Source: Geodermatophilaceae bacterium
GTDB taxonomy: Bacteria; Actinomycetota; Actinomycetes; Mycobacteriales; Geodermatophilaceae
Assembly (NCBI GenBank): GCA_013811975.1
Contig: JACCUF010000155.1
Coordinates: 1 to 5,228, forward strand
Reading direction: 5' to 3'
DNA: 5,228 bases
How positions within the stretch are numbered: position 1 is the first letter of the stretch; every line of letters begins with the position of its first letter. The notes beneath the pieces are model-generated. The model saw only the letters and a program-made list of their open reading frames with translations, ran no database searches and was not told the DNA's origin. A program made the position numbers and the translations under genes. Positions 1 through 5,228 of this stretch are shown in pieces.

Positions 1-8
1 GGTCGGGT

Positions 9-41
9 GATCTGTCACTGGTCGGTCACGGATCGGTCATT
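9..41. repeat. Three 11-bp degenerate direct repeats
   Basis: GATCTGTCACT (9-19), GGTCGGTCACG (20-30) and GATCGGTCATT (31-41) are consecutive units with consensus GRTCKGTCAYN, placing GTCA at 14, 25 and 36. The exact 11-bp period, about one helical turn, is typical of direct-repeat sites for OmpR/PhoB-type response regulators such as actinobacterial PhoP. No gene in positions 1-136 can be called with confidence, so the target is unknown. The repeat could also be coincidental, or part of a coding region running off the left edge. Confidence 0.4.
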
Positions 42-112
42 GCGGCGGTCGCCGACGGCTGAACAGCGCTGGAGTCATGCGGCGGTTGTGGTCAGCATAG
101 GTCGCCAAGGCG

Positions 113-130
113 GTCGGGACACTGTCCGAC
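113..130 (-). terminator. Weak hairpin just after radA
   Basis: GTCGGGAC and GTCCGAC form a 7-bp stem with one bulged G and a 3-nt loop, starting 6 nt past the radA stop on the minus strand. There is no T-run after it. A very small second stem (CGC/GCG, 103-112) lies next to it. The position suits a terminator or 3'-end structure for the radA unit; the evidence is only position and base pairing. Confidence 0.3.
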
Positions 131-136
131 ACCGGC

Positions 137-1549
137 TCACCCGAGCAGTGCGGTGAGGGCGACTCCGAGCGTCGGAACTTCCCGAACGTCCACTGCGCTG
201 GTTGGCTTTACCGAACCCGCTGGGCCGGCGCTGTCCGGCGGCACGACAATCGTGGAATAGCCCAGTCGAGTGGCCTCGGCGATCCGTCGAGCCAGGCCGC
301 GTACCCGCCGGAGTTCACCGGACAGGCCCACCTCGCCGATCGCAATCACCCGACCGGGCAGGGCCTTGTCCAATCGGGCGGAGGCCATTGCGAGTGCAAT
401 TGCCAGATCTGCGGCCGGCTCGGTGATCCGGACCCCACCGACGGTGGCCGCGAACAGGTCTCGGTCGGACAGCCGGAGCCCCGCATGGCGCTCGACGACG
501 GCCTGAACCAACGCGACGCGCGAGCTGTCCAGTCCGCTGACCGCCCGTCTCGCCGGCCCGCCGTAGGTCTCGTTGACCAATGCCTGGACTTCGGCGACCA
601 AGGGGCGGGTGCCCTCCATGGCAACAGTCAGGCACGTTCCGGCGACCGGGGCCCGGTGGCTGGAGACGAACATTGCCGACGGATCGGGTACACCGACGAT
701 GCCGGTCTCCTCCAGGGCGAAGCAGCCGACCTCCTCGGCGTTGCCGAACCGGTTCTTGGTGGCCCGCAACAGCCGAAGGGCCGAATGCCGCTCGCCCTCG
801 AAGCTCAGAACCACGTCGACCAGGTGCTCGAGGGTGCGCGGTCCGGCGATACTGCCGTCCTTGGTGACGTGGCCGACCAGGATCGTCGGGAGGTTGCGTC
901 GCTTGGCCACTGCGGACAGGGCCGCGGCAACCGTACGGACCTGACTGACCCCGCCCTCGGTGCCCTCGGTGGCGGCACAGCGGATCGTCTGCACCGAGTC
1001 GATGATCAACAAGCTGGGCGCCACGGCCTCCACATGGCCCAGAGCGGCCGAGAGATCGTTCTCGGCAGCCAGGAACAGCTCGTCGTGACGGGCGCCGATC
1101 CGTTCGGCACGCAACCGGATCTGGCCGACCGACTCCTCGCCGGACACCACCAGCGCGCGCCCTCTGCCGTCGACGGTCCACTGCTTGGCGACTTCGAGCA
1201 GCAGCGTGGACTTGCCGACGCCGGGCTCGCCGGCTAGGAGTACGACCACGCCGGGGACCAGGCCACCCCCGAGCACCCGGTCGAGTTCACCGACCCCGGT
1301 CGGCTGCGCGGCGGCCGGCAGGATCGACAAAGCGGTGACCGGAGTTGCCGCCGTGGTGACCGGTCCGGCCACGGTCGAGGCGCGCACGCTCGCGGCGGCT
1401 CCGGCTTGCTCGACCGAACCCCAGCTCTGGCACTCCGGGCAGCGCCCGACCCAGCGCGGGGGCGCGTACCCGCACTCCACGCACTTGTACGCGGGACGAG
1501 CGGCGCGAACAGAAGGGGCGGCCACGACCGGGACGCTACGGCGAGCCAC
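137..1549 (-). CDS. radA: DNA repair protein RadA (Sms family)
   Basis: RadA is a cytoplasmic RecA-like ATPase that acts on branched DNA during homologous recombination. Numbering from the GTG at 1549-1547 (470 aa, normal for the family), the order is complete. A C4 zinc finger (Cys23, Cys26, Cys37, Cys40, spaced CxxC-x10-CxxC) is followed by Walker A GEPGVGKST at 107-115, Walker B LLIID at 180-184, and the RadA signature KNRFG at 265-269. A Lon-like C-terminal domain follows from about residue 300, including GGVRITEPAADLAIA. A TTG two codons upstream (1555) is also in frame, but the AGG just before it lies only 2 nt away. The same AGG sits 8 nt from the GTG, so I prefer the GTG. It is the last gene of the lpqE unit, about 21 bp after the 79-aa gene. 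I see no damage to any motif. Identity is secure; only the start is uncertain. Confidence 0.97.
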   Translation of the reverse strand: MARRSVPVVAAPSVRAARPAYKCVECGYAPPRWVGRCPECQSWGSVEQAGAAASVRASTVAGPVTTAATPVTALSILPAAAQPTGVGELDRVLGGGLVPGVVVLLAGEPGVGKSTLLLEVAKQWTVDGRGRALVVSGEESVGQIRLRAERIGARHDELFLAAENDLSAALGHVEAVAPSLLIIDSVQTIRCAATEGTEGGVSQVRTVAAALSAVAKRRNLPTILVGHVTKDGSIAGPRTLEHLVDVVLSFEGERHSALRLLRATKNRFGNAEEVGCFALEETGIVGVPDPSAMFVSSHRAPVAGTCLTVAMEGTRPLVAEVQALVNETYGGPARRAVSGLDSSRVALVQAVVERHAGLRLSDRDLFAATVGGVRITEPAADLAIALAMASARLDKALPGRVIAIGEVGLSGELRRVRGLARRIAEATRLGYSTIVVPPDSAGPAGSVKPTSAVDVREVPTLGVALTALLG

Positions 1550-1570
1550 CGACAAAACCTGGGCGCCGCG

Positions 1571-1810
1571 CTACGACGCGTCCGCGCCGCCTTCCCAGGC
1601 CTTGACGAAGTTTCGTACGGCCAGCCGCGCCAAGTCTCGCCGGGTTCCCGGCTCCTCGCTCCAGGTGAGTGCCTGTGCGGCGAGTTCGAGCTGTTGGGCG
1701 TCGGTGAACCGATCCAGCATCCGGTCGACGATCTGGTCTTCGGTGGCGCGAATGAACTCTCTGCGGACTACCGCGTACTGGATCGCGAGTTCTTCGCTGA
1801 TCTCATCCAC
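1571..1810 (-). CDS. Hypothetical 79-aa protein between lpqE and radA
   Basis: I do not recognise this protein. It starts with GTG at 1810-1808, preceded by AGGA 5 nt upstream, and ends with TAG at 1573-1571. It lies 19 bp after the lpqE stop and about 21 bp before the radA start, so it is probably co-transcribed with both. The product has no cysteine, no signal peptide and no membrane segment. It is rich in charged residues and alanine/leucine, starts MDEISEELAIQYAVVRREF, and looks helical through residues 3-45 and again around 53-72 (RRDLARLAVRNFVKAWEG). A WSEEPGT stretch links the two parts. A small cytosolic helical protein is the most that can be said. The tight spacing, good ribosome binding site and absence of a competing longer frame support it as a real gene; its function is unknown. 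Confidence 0.8.
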   Translation of the reverse strand: MDEISEELAIQYAVVRREFIRATEDQIVDRMLDRFTDAQQLELAAQALTWSEEPGTRRDLARLAVRNFVKAWEGGADAS

Positions 1811-1829
1811 GCTCGTCCTGGCCCCATCG

Positions 1830-2384
1830 CTACTCGTCCTCTTCGGTGTGGAAGTCGAATCCCTCTTCCCGGTCGATCTCGCCGGTCGGGTTGGCCACCG
1901 GAACCTCGACGGTGACTTCGCCGGCCTGCTCGAAGACGAAGGTCATCGAGACAATTTCGGCAACCGAGATCTCCTCGGACAGATCGGCCAACTCGATCGA
2001 GGGGGACTCGGTCGTACCGAACTGCAGGATCCCCTGCGCGGGGACCGATGCCTCGAGGCTGGATTTCGCCTCGTCAGCCGAGGGGATCGCCGCCTCGGCG
2101 AAGAACTCACCCGTGACGTCGATCAGGGTGTCCTCGGACAGGCCCTGGTTGGTCACGACCAGCACCAGTTCCGCCGTGCTGCCCTCGGTGTAGGTGCCTC
2201 CGGATGGATAGAGGATGCGGATGTCGCGCAGGGATAGTTCACCGATGTTCGCCGAGGAGCCGTTGACGGTCGCCACCTGCGTCGAGGTCTGTGTCACCTG
2301 GCCGGCGCTGCATCCGGTCATCGCCGCGACCGTGGCCAAGGCAACGGCGCCCAGCAGGGGGACCTTTCGGGGCAGGCGGGACAC
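1830..2384 (-). CDS. lpqE: LpqE-like lipoprotein
   Basis: This is a 184-aa secreted lipoprotein. The N-terminus has a basic segment (Arg3, Arg6, Lys7), a hydrophobic core at residues 8-21 and a lipobox Met-Thr-Gly-Cys at 22-25, so Cys25 should be lipidated and the protein anchored to the outer face of the membrane. The mature start CSAGQVTQT, the VNG at about 40-42, LRDIRI at about 52-57 and LVLVVTNQ further on agree with mycobacterial LpqE as I recall it, and so does the position directly upstream of the radA unit. The start is GTG (2384-2382) with a strong GGAGG 8 nt upstream. The last 18 residues hold nine Asp/Glu. The role of LpqE is not established. Some related proteins are labelled copper chaperones, but I see no Met/His copper motif here. 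It heads the lpqE/79-aa/radA unit. Confidence 0.88.
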   Translation of the reverse strand: MSRLPRKVPLLGAVALATVAAMTGCSAGQVTQTSTQVATVNGSSANIGELSLRDIRILYPSGGTYTEGSTAELVLVVTNQGLSEDTLIDVTGEFFAEAAIPSADEAKSSLEASVPAQGILQFGTTESPSIELADLSEEISVAEIVSMTFVFEQAGEVTVEVPVANPTGEIDREEGFDFHTEEDE

Positions 2385-2445
2385 CGTGGCGACCTCCGTG
2401 ACGTGGACGAACGTGGCTGAAATGAGTGCGCCCTCGGACCCGGTC

Positions 2446-2451
2446 AGAGTA
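2446..2451 (-). promoter_or_regulatory. Candidate -10 for the lpqE-radA unit
   Basis: Read on the minus strand this is TACTCT, which fits TAnnnT and lies about 62 bp upstream of the lpqE GTG. No TTGACA-like -35 is found at 16-18 bp. The corresponding stretch reads GAAAGG, so an alternative sigma factor or activator is possible. It is the best candidate in the gap between amn and lpqE, but weak. Confidence 0.25.
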
Positions 2452-2503
2452 GCGGTAGCCGCGCTCTACCTTTCGCTTGACCGACGCCTGGCGGTACCCG
2501 AAC

Positions 2504-2542
2504 TGGTCAATTGCCGCATGCGCTGGATGTGGCAATTGACCA
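2504..2542. repeat. Long stem-loop downstream of amn (possible terminator or operator)
   Basis: TGGTCAATTGCC (2504-2515) and GGCAATTGACCA (2531-2542) are a perfect 12-bp inverted repeat. Inside it CAT (2517-2519) pairs with ATG (2527-2529) across one G-T position, leaving a 7-nt loop (GCGCTGG). Each arm contains the palindrome CAATTG. The structure begins 14 nt past the amn stop on the minus strand, where a terminator would be expected, but no T-run follows (the next minus-strand bases are GTTCGGG). It may be a U-tract-less terminator, as proposed for GC-rich actinobacteria, an mRNA 3'-end stabiliser, or a protein-binding site upstream of the lpqE promoter. The repeat itself is certain; the role is inferred. 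Confidence 0.75.
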
Positions 2543-2556
2543 ATTAGTCGGCTTGG

Positions 2557-3735
2557 TCAGCTGGTGCCGTCGACGCCGAACAGCGGCTCGTCGGGGGCGC
2601 GCAGGTCCGCGCTCGGCAAGCCGTCCGGGTGCTCGACACGAACCCGGTCGAGGCAAGCCAGCGCGATCGCGAGGTGCTCGCGCCTGCTGGCCTCATAGAA
2701 GGTCTGCGCGCTTCCGGACAGCTTGGGGGAGGCGTGCAGCGGTTTGTCCGAGACGCACAGCAGGGTGGCGTTCGGGATCCGATAGCGAAAGCCGTTGGCG
2801 GCGATGGTGGCCGACTCCATGTCCACGGCCACACATCGCGCCGTACGGATGTCGCTCAGGGCGGTTTCCTGGTTGAACTCCCAGTTGCGGTTATCGGTCG
2901 TATAGACCACACCGATCCGGTACGGGGCCTGGCGCTCCTCGAGGGCGTGCAGCAGGAAGGAGTTGAGTCGGTGGTTGGGGATTACCGGGACCGTCCTGGG
3001 CAGGACGTCGTCGAGGACGTGATCGGCACGGAGATAGGACGTGGCCAGGACGAAGTCCCCGAGCCGCTGGTGATTTCGCAGTCCGCCACAGTGGCCGATC
3101 ATGATCATCGTGTCTGGCCGCAGTACGGCTAGGTGGTCGGTGAGGGTCTTTGCATTGGACGGCCCGACCCCGATGTTGACCAGACTGACCCCGTCCCCGT
3201 CGGGGGTCCGATGATGCCAGGCGGGCATCTGCGACGTGCCCTGCGCGGGACCCTCGGCATCGGGGAACCGCTCCCGGAACGCGTCGACATGGATCGCGTA
3301 GTTGGTGAACACGACATGCCGCTCGAAGGACTCCGCCGGTGTGCCGCAGTAGTGCGCGAGGCGCTCGAGGGACAGCGCCATTCGCTCCGGGCCGAACAGG
3401 AACAGTTTCTTGGCCCGCAAGTCGAAGCGGTCCTCCTCGAGTGCGGCGAAAAAGCCTGGATCGGAGAAGCCCAGCGACTTTCTCGACGGCCGTACGGTCA
3501 CTACGGCTCCGTGGGTCAACAGTGCGCTCAGCTCCCGGGCCAGATACCGGCGGACGGCGGTCGGGCGGGCGAACTCGCCGGTGATCCTGGGGTTGTGCTC
3601 CGACCACGGACGGACGACGTCCACGGCGGGGTACCAGCCATCGGCATCGATCCCCACCAGCGCGTCCAAGAGTTCCTCGACCGCAGCCGCGAGTGCCTCG
3701 GGCTTGTGAGTGGCGCCGTCGATCGTCACCTCCAT
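2557..3735 (-). CDS. amn: AMP nucleosidase
   Basis: Amn hydrolyses AMP to adenine and ribose 5-phosphate in the cytoplasm and helps set the adenylate pool. The 392-aa product has an N-terminal regulatory-type region (about 5-120) and a C-terminal nucleoside-phosphorylase-like catalytic domain. Clear Amn motifs are QMPAWH (169-174), VNIGVGPSNAKT (186-197), MIGHCGGLR (212-220), TDNRNWE (280-286), VDMESATIA (304-312) and LLCVSDKPLH (325-334). Asp330 is in the position of the catalytic Asp of the E. coli enzyme. The product is about 90 residues shorter than E. coli Amn (about 484). The missing length seems to fall in loops near residues 95-125 and 155-170, not in the core. The start is ATG at 3735 with AGGA 8 nt upstream. 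An in-frame GTG at 3795 would overlap the upstream gene and has no ribosome site. The gene follows the UbiA-type gene by 43 bp, so the two are probably co-transcribed. E. coli Amn is activated by ATP and inhibited by phosphate; whether that holds here is unknown. Confidence 0.95.
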   Translation of the reverse strand: MEVTIDGATHKPEALAAAVEELLDALVGIDADGWYPAVDVVRPWSEHNPRITGEFARPTAVRRYLARELSALLTHGAVVTVRPSRKSLGFSDPGFFAALEEDRFDLRAKKLFLFGPERMALSLERLAHYCGTPAESFERHVVFTNYAIHVDAFRERFPDAEGPAQGTSQMPAWHHRTPDGDGVSLVNIGVGPSNAKTLTDHLAVLRPDTMIMIGHCGGLRNHQRLGDFVLATSYLRADHVLDDVLPRTVPVIPNHRLNSFLLHALEERQAPYRIGVVYTTDNRNWEFNQETALSDIRTARCVAVDMESATIAANGFRYRIPNATLLCVSDKPLHASPKLSGSAQTFYEASRREHLAIALACLDRVRVEHPDGLPSADLRAPDEPLFGVDGTS

Positions 3736-3778
3736 GGCAGCGATCCTAGGAACCGGGCCGAGGAACTCGGCAACCCGG

Positions 3779-4621
3779 TCAGCCGAGGGAGGCACCGCCC
3801 AGGACCAGGAGGCCGGTGTCCAGGATGGCCAGCACGACCACTCCGGCGAAGGCCGGTCGCCGCAACTCCGCCGGCCCGAGCCCTGCCGCGGCGACGACCG
3901 CGGCGGCGGGTATGGCCAGCGCCAGCGCCAGCCAGCCGATCACCCCGGGTGGTCCGGGCCGCCCGAAAGCCAGGACGGTGGTTGCCGCCAGAAGCAGCAC
4001 CGCCCCGGTCGCAGCAGAAGGTCCGGCGCCGATCCGGTGCGGCAGGCCACGGACGCCGGTCGCCACGTCGTCATCGAGGTCGGGAACGACATTGGCGAAG
4101 TGCGCGCCAGAACCGAGCAGCGCAGCACTGAGAACCAGCCAGTAAGGCGCTGCCGGTTGCCCCGGTGCAGCGGCGACGATGAAGGCCGGAAGCAGGCCGA
4201 AGGCCACCGCGTACGGCAGGACCGAGGCGAGCGTCGCCTTCAGCCAGAAGTTGTACGCCCAAGCTGTCGCCACCGCGGTCAGATGCAGTACGCCAGGAAC
4301 CCGGCCGAGTGCCAGCGAGAGCACCACGCAGGCGACCGCGGCGATCACGGCGGCCACGCCTACGACTTCGGCACGGATCGCCCCGCTGGCCAGTGGCTTG
4401 TCCGTACGGCCGCTGCTTGCGTCCCGATGCCGGTCACGCCAGTCATTGCTCCAGCCGATGGAGAGCTGACCGGCCGCGATGGCAGCCGTCACCAGCAGCG
4501 ATCGAGACAGACTCAGACCGGCGGCCAGGGCCAGTAGGAAACCAACAACGCTCACCCCGAGCGCCGGTCCCGGGTGGGTACAGCGGACCAGGTTCACCGC
4601 GCTGGAACGCAGTCCACCCAT
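3779..4621 (-). CDS. UbiA-family membrane prenyltransferase
   Basis: This 280-aa, very hydrophobic protein has about seven to nine likely membrane segments and both Asp-rich signatures of the UbiA superfamily. NDWRDRHRD at residues 59-67 fits NDxxDxxxD, and DLDDD at 181-185 follows HFANVVP. These motifs bind the Mg2+-diphosphate of the prenyl donor. YNFWLK at 123-128 also resembles a family motif. The enzyme should transfer a prenyl chain to an aromatic or sugar acceptor within the membrane, but the acceptor cannot be read from the sequence. No quinone, carotenoid or cell-wall genes are adjacent. I chose the ATG at 4621 because AAGGG lies 8 nt upstream. A TTG at 4657 would add 12 residues and has an AAGG about 6 nt upstream, so it is possible but less likely. 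The gene is divergent from carD and probably leads a unit with amn. The family call is firm and the substrate is unknown. Confidence 0.9.
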   Translation of the reverse strand: MGGLRSSAVNLVRCTHPGPALGVSVVGFLLALAAGLSLSRSLLVTAAIAAGQLSIGWSNDWRDRHRDASSGRTDKPLASGAIRAEVVGVAAVIAAVACVVLSLALGRVPGVLHLTAVATAWAYNFWLKATLASVLPYAVAFGLLPAFIVAAAPGQPAAPYWLVLSAALLGSGAHFANVVPDLDDDVATGVRGLPHRIGAGPSAATGAVLLLAATTVLAFGRPGPPGVIGWLALALAIPAAAVVAAAGLGPAELRRPAFAGVVVLAILDTGLLVLGGASLG

Positions 4622-4683
4622 ATCGACCGCCCTTCTGTCAAGTGCTGAGTACCGCAAAATGTGCCTTGTGACCTGCGTGAACG

Positions 4684-4703
4684 TCCCGAACGGCCCGTCG
4701 GGA
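4684..4703. repeat. Inverted repeat over the carD -35 position
   Basis: TCCCGA (4684-4689) and TCGGGA (4698-4703) form a perfect 6-bp inverted repeat with an 8-bp spacer. It is in the divergent ubiA-like/carD region and its right arm falls exactly where the carD -35 would be. That is a suitable place for an operator, but a 6-bp G/C-rich palindrome can arise by chance in this DNA. Confidence 0.35.
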
Positions 4704-4717
4704 GAGTCGGTGGCGGC

Positions 4718-4726
4718 TGGTATCCT
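4718..4726 (+). promoter_or_regulatory. Probable extended -10 promoter of carD
   Basis: TGG followed by TATCCT (hexamer at 4721-4726) matches an extended -10 (TGn-TAnnnT). It sits 26 bp before the carD ATG, which predicts initiation near 4732-4734 and a leader of about 20 nt holding the AAAGGGG ribosome site. At 17-bp spacing the -35 position (4698-4703) reads TCGGGA, a poor match to TTGACA, consistent with reliance on the extended -10. This is inferred from sequence only. Confidence 0.55.
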
Positions 4727-4752
4727 CGGGTCAGCGAAAGGGGTCCATCCAC

Positions 4753-5228
4753 ATGGGATTCACCGTCGGCGAGACCGTGGTCTATCCACACCACGGCGCT
4801 GCACTGATCGAAGCTATCGAGACCCGCATGATCAAGGGCGTGGAAACCGCCTACCTCGTACTCAAGATTGCTCAGGGCGACCTGACCGTTCGGGTGCCTG
4901 CGGACAATGCCGAGGAGGTCGGTGTCCGTGATGTCGTCGGCCAGGAGGGCCTGAACAAGGTCTTCGAGGTCCTGCGTGCCCCGCACACCGAAGAGCCGAC
5001 CAACTGGTCGCGTCGGTACAAGGCCAATCTCGAGAAGCTGGCCTCTGGCGATGTCAACAAGGTCGCCGAGGTCGTACGCGACCTGTGGCGCCGCGACAAG
5101 GATCGTGGACTGTCGGCCGGCGAGAAGCGGATGCTGTCCAAGGCCCGCCAGATCCTGGTCAGCGAACTCGCGTTGGCCGAGGGCACGAACGAGGACAAGG
5201 CCGAGATAGTTCTCGACGAGGTTCTCGC
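4753..5228 (+). CDS. carD: CarD family RNA polymerase-binding regulator (partial, 3' end cut by window)
   Basis: CarD binds the RNA polymerase beta subunit and the upstream edge of the transcription bubble, stabilising open complexes at many promoters, including rRNA promoters. The frame runs from ATG at 4753 to the edge, giving 158 full codons and two extra bases. It has the N-terminal Tudor-like polymerase-interaction domain (about 1-55, starting MGFTVGETVVYPHHGAALIE) and then the helical DNA-binding domain. Residues important in the M. tuberculosis protein (162 aa) are present at the same numbers: Arg25 and Arg47 at the polymerase contact, and Trp85 (in EEPTNWSRRYK) plus Lys90 on the DNA side. 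The visible end, LDEVL plus a partial Ala codon, matches the last residues of known CarD, so only about four residues and the stop should be missing. AAAGGGG lies about 9 nt before the ATG. It is divergent from the UbiA-type gene. In mycobacteria ispD follows carD; the next gene is not visible here. Confidence 0.97.
   Translation, partial: MGFTVGETVVYPHHGAALIEAIETRMIKGVETAYLVLKIAQGDLTVRVPADNAEEVGVRDVVGQEGLNKVFEVLRAPHTEEPTNWSRRYKANLEKLASGDVNKVAEVVRDLWRRDKDRGLSAGEKRMLSKARQILVSELALAEGTNEDKAEIVLDEVL

Noticed and set aside
1..62. An open plus-strand frame from the left edge ending at TGA 60-62, and a minus-strand GTG at 18-16 that could begin a leftward gene such as disA.
   Set aside because: Each offers too few codons to judge. 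The GTG has no ribosome site, the plus-strand frame has only moderate G/C at third positions, and another plus-strand frame is open past 136 as well. The sequence to the left is needed.
1185..2237. Long plus-strand open frame (350 codons) across radA, the 79-aa gene and lpqE.
   Set aside because: It lies antisense to three genes with clear family motifs or ribosome sites. Its low-complexity Ser/Arg/Thr-rich product is typical of a GC-rich shadow frame.
1830..2384. Copper chaperone (PCuAC-type) function for the LpqE-like lipoprotein.
   Set aside because: The mature protein has very few Met and His residues and no spaced His/Met copper-binding motif.
3736..3795. Extended amn start at GTG 3795, adding 20 residues and overlapping the UbiA-type stop.
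   Set aside because: No Shine-Dalgarno precedes it, while the ATG at 3735 has AGGA at 8 nt.
3133..4131. Long plus-strand open frame (332 codons) antisense to amn and the UbiA-type gene.
   Set aside because: The product is Arg/Pro/Gly-rich with no recognisable motif, and both minus-strand genes underneath are well supported.
3779..4621. Assignment of the UbiA-type protein as decaprenyl-phosphate phosphoribose synthase or MenA.
   Set aside because: Only superfamily motifs are visible, and there are no arabinogalactan or menaquinone genes nearby. A specific substrate would be a guess.
4636..4641. Exact TTGACA on the minus strand upstream of the UbiA-type gene.
   Set aside because: It is directly next to the ribosome site and only 15 nt from the ATG, leaving no room for a -10 and leader. 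Probably chance.

Overview
The window is high-GC, densely coding DNA from an actinobacterium (Actinomycetota). The support is a near-complete CarD of the mycobacterial type, an LpqE-type lipoprotein next to radA, frequent GTG starts, and strong G/C preference at third codon positions. Gene content and order match the lpqE-radA / carD neighbourhood that I recall from Mycobacterium tuberculosis (Rv3583c-Rv3585). The amn and UbiA-type genes between lpqE and carD are not part of that mycobacterial arrangement. I cannot fix the genus from this window; a lineage in Propionibacteriales or a related order is a guess.

Layout from left to right: positions 1-136 are non-coding or the edge of an unseen gene, with an 11-bp-period repeat and a small hairpin just past the radA stop. 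Five genes then lie on the minus strand. In transcription order (right to left) they are a UbiA-family membrane prenyltransferase (3779-4621), AMP nucleosidase amn (2557-3735), a 172-bp gap with a strong inverted repeat, the lipoprotein lpqE (1830-2384), an unrecognised 79-residue protein (1571-1810), and radA (137-1549). A 131-bp divergent promoter region (4622-4752) separates these from carD on the plus strand, which starts at 4753 and is cut by the right edge only a few residues before its expected end.

There are probably two minus-strand transcription units: ubiA-like/amn (43-bp gap), and lpqE/79-aa gene/radA (gaps of 19 and about 21 bp, each gene with its own Shine-Dalgarno). RadA processes branched DNA intermediates in recombination. 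CarD binds RNA polymerase and stabilises open promoter complexes. Amn hydrolyses AMP in purine balance. LpqE is a cell-envelope lipoprotein of unknown role. The UbiA-type enzyme should transfer a polyprenyl chain to an unidentified acceptor. Nothing in the sequence ties these into a single pathway; the grouping looks like conserved chromosomal housekeeping order.

I found no RNA genes, insertion sequences, CRISPR arrays or phage genes, and no convincing new system. The most interesting items are the two overlapping, mutually exclusive stem-loops at the amn stop, the small protein between lpqE and radA, and the repeat at the left edge, which resembles a response-regulator site.
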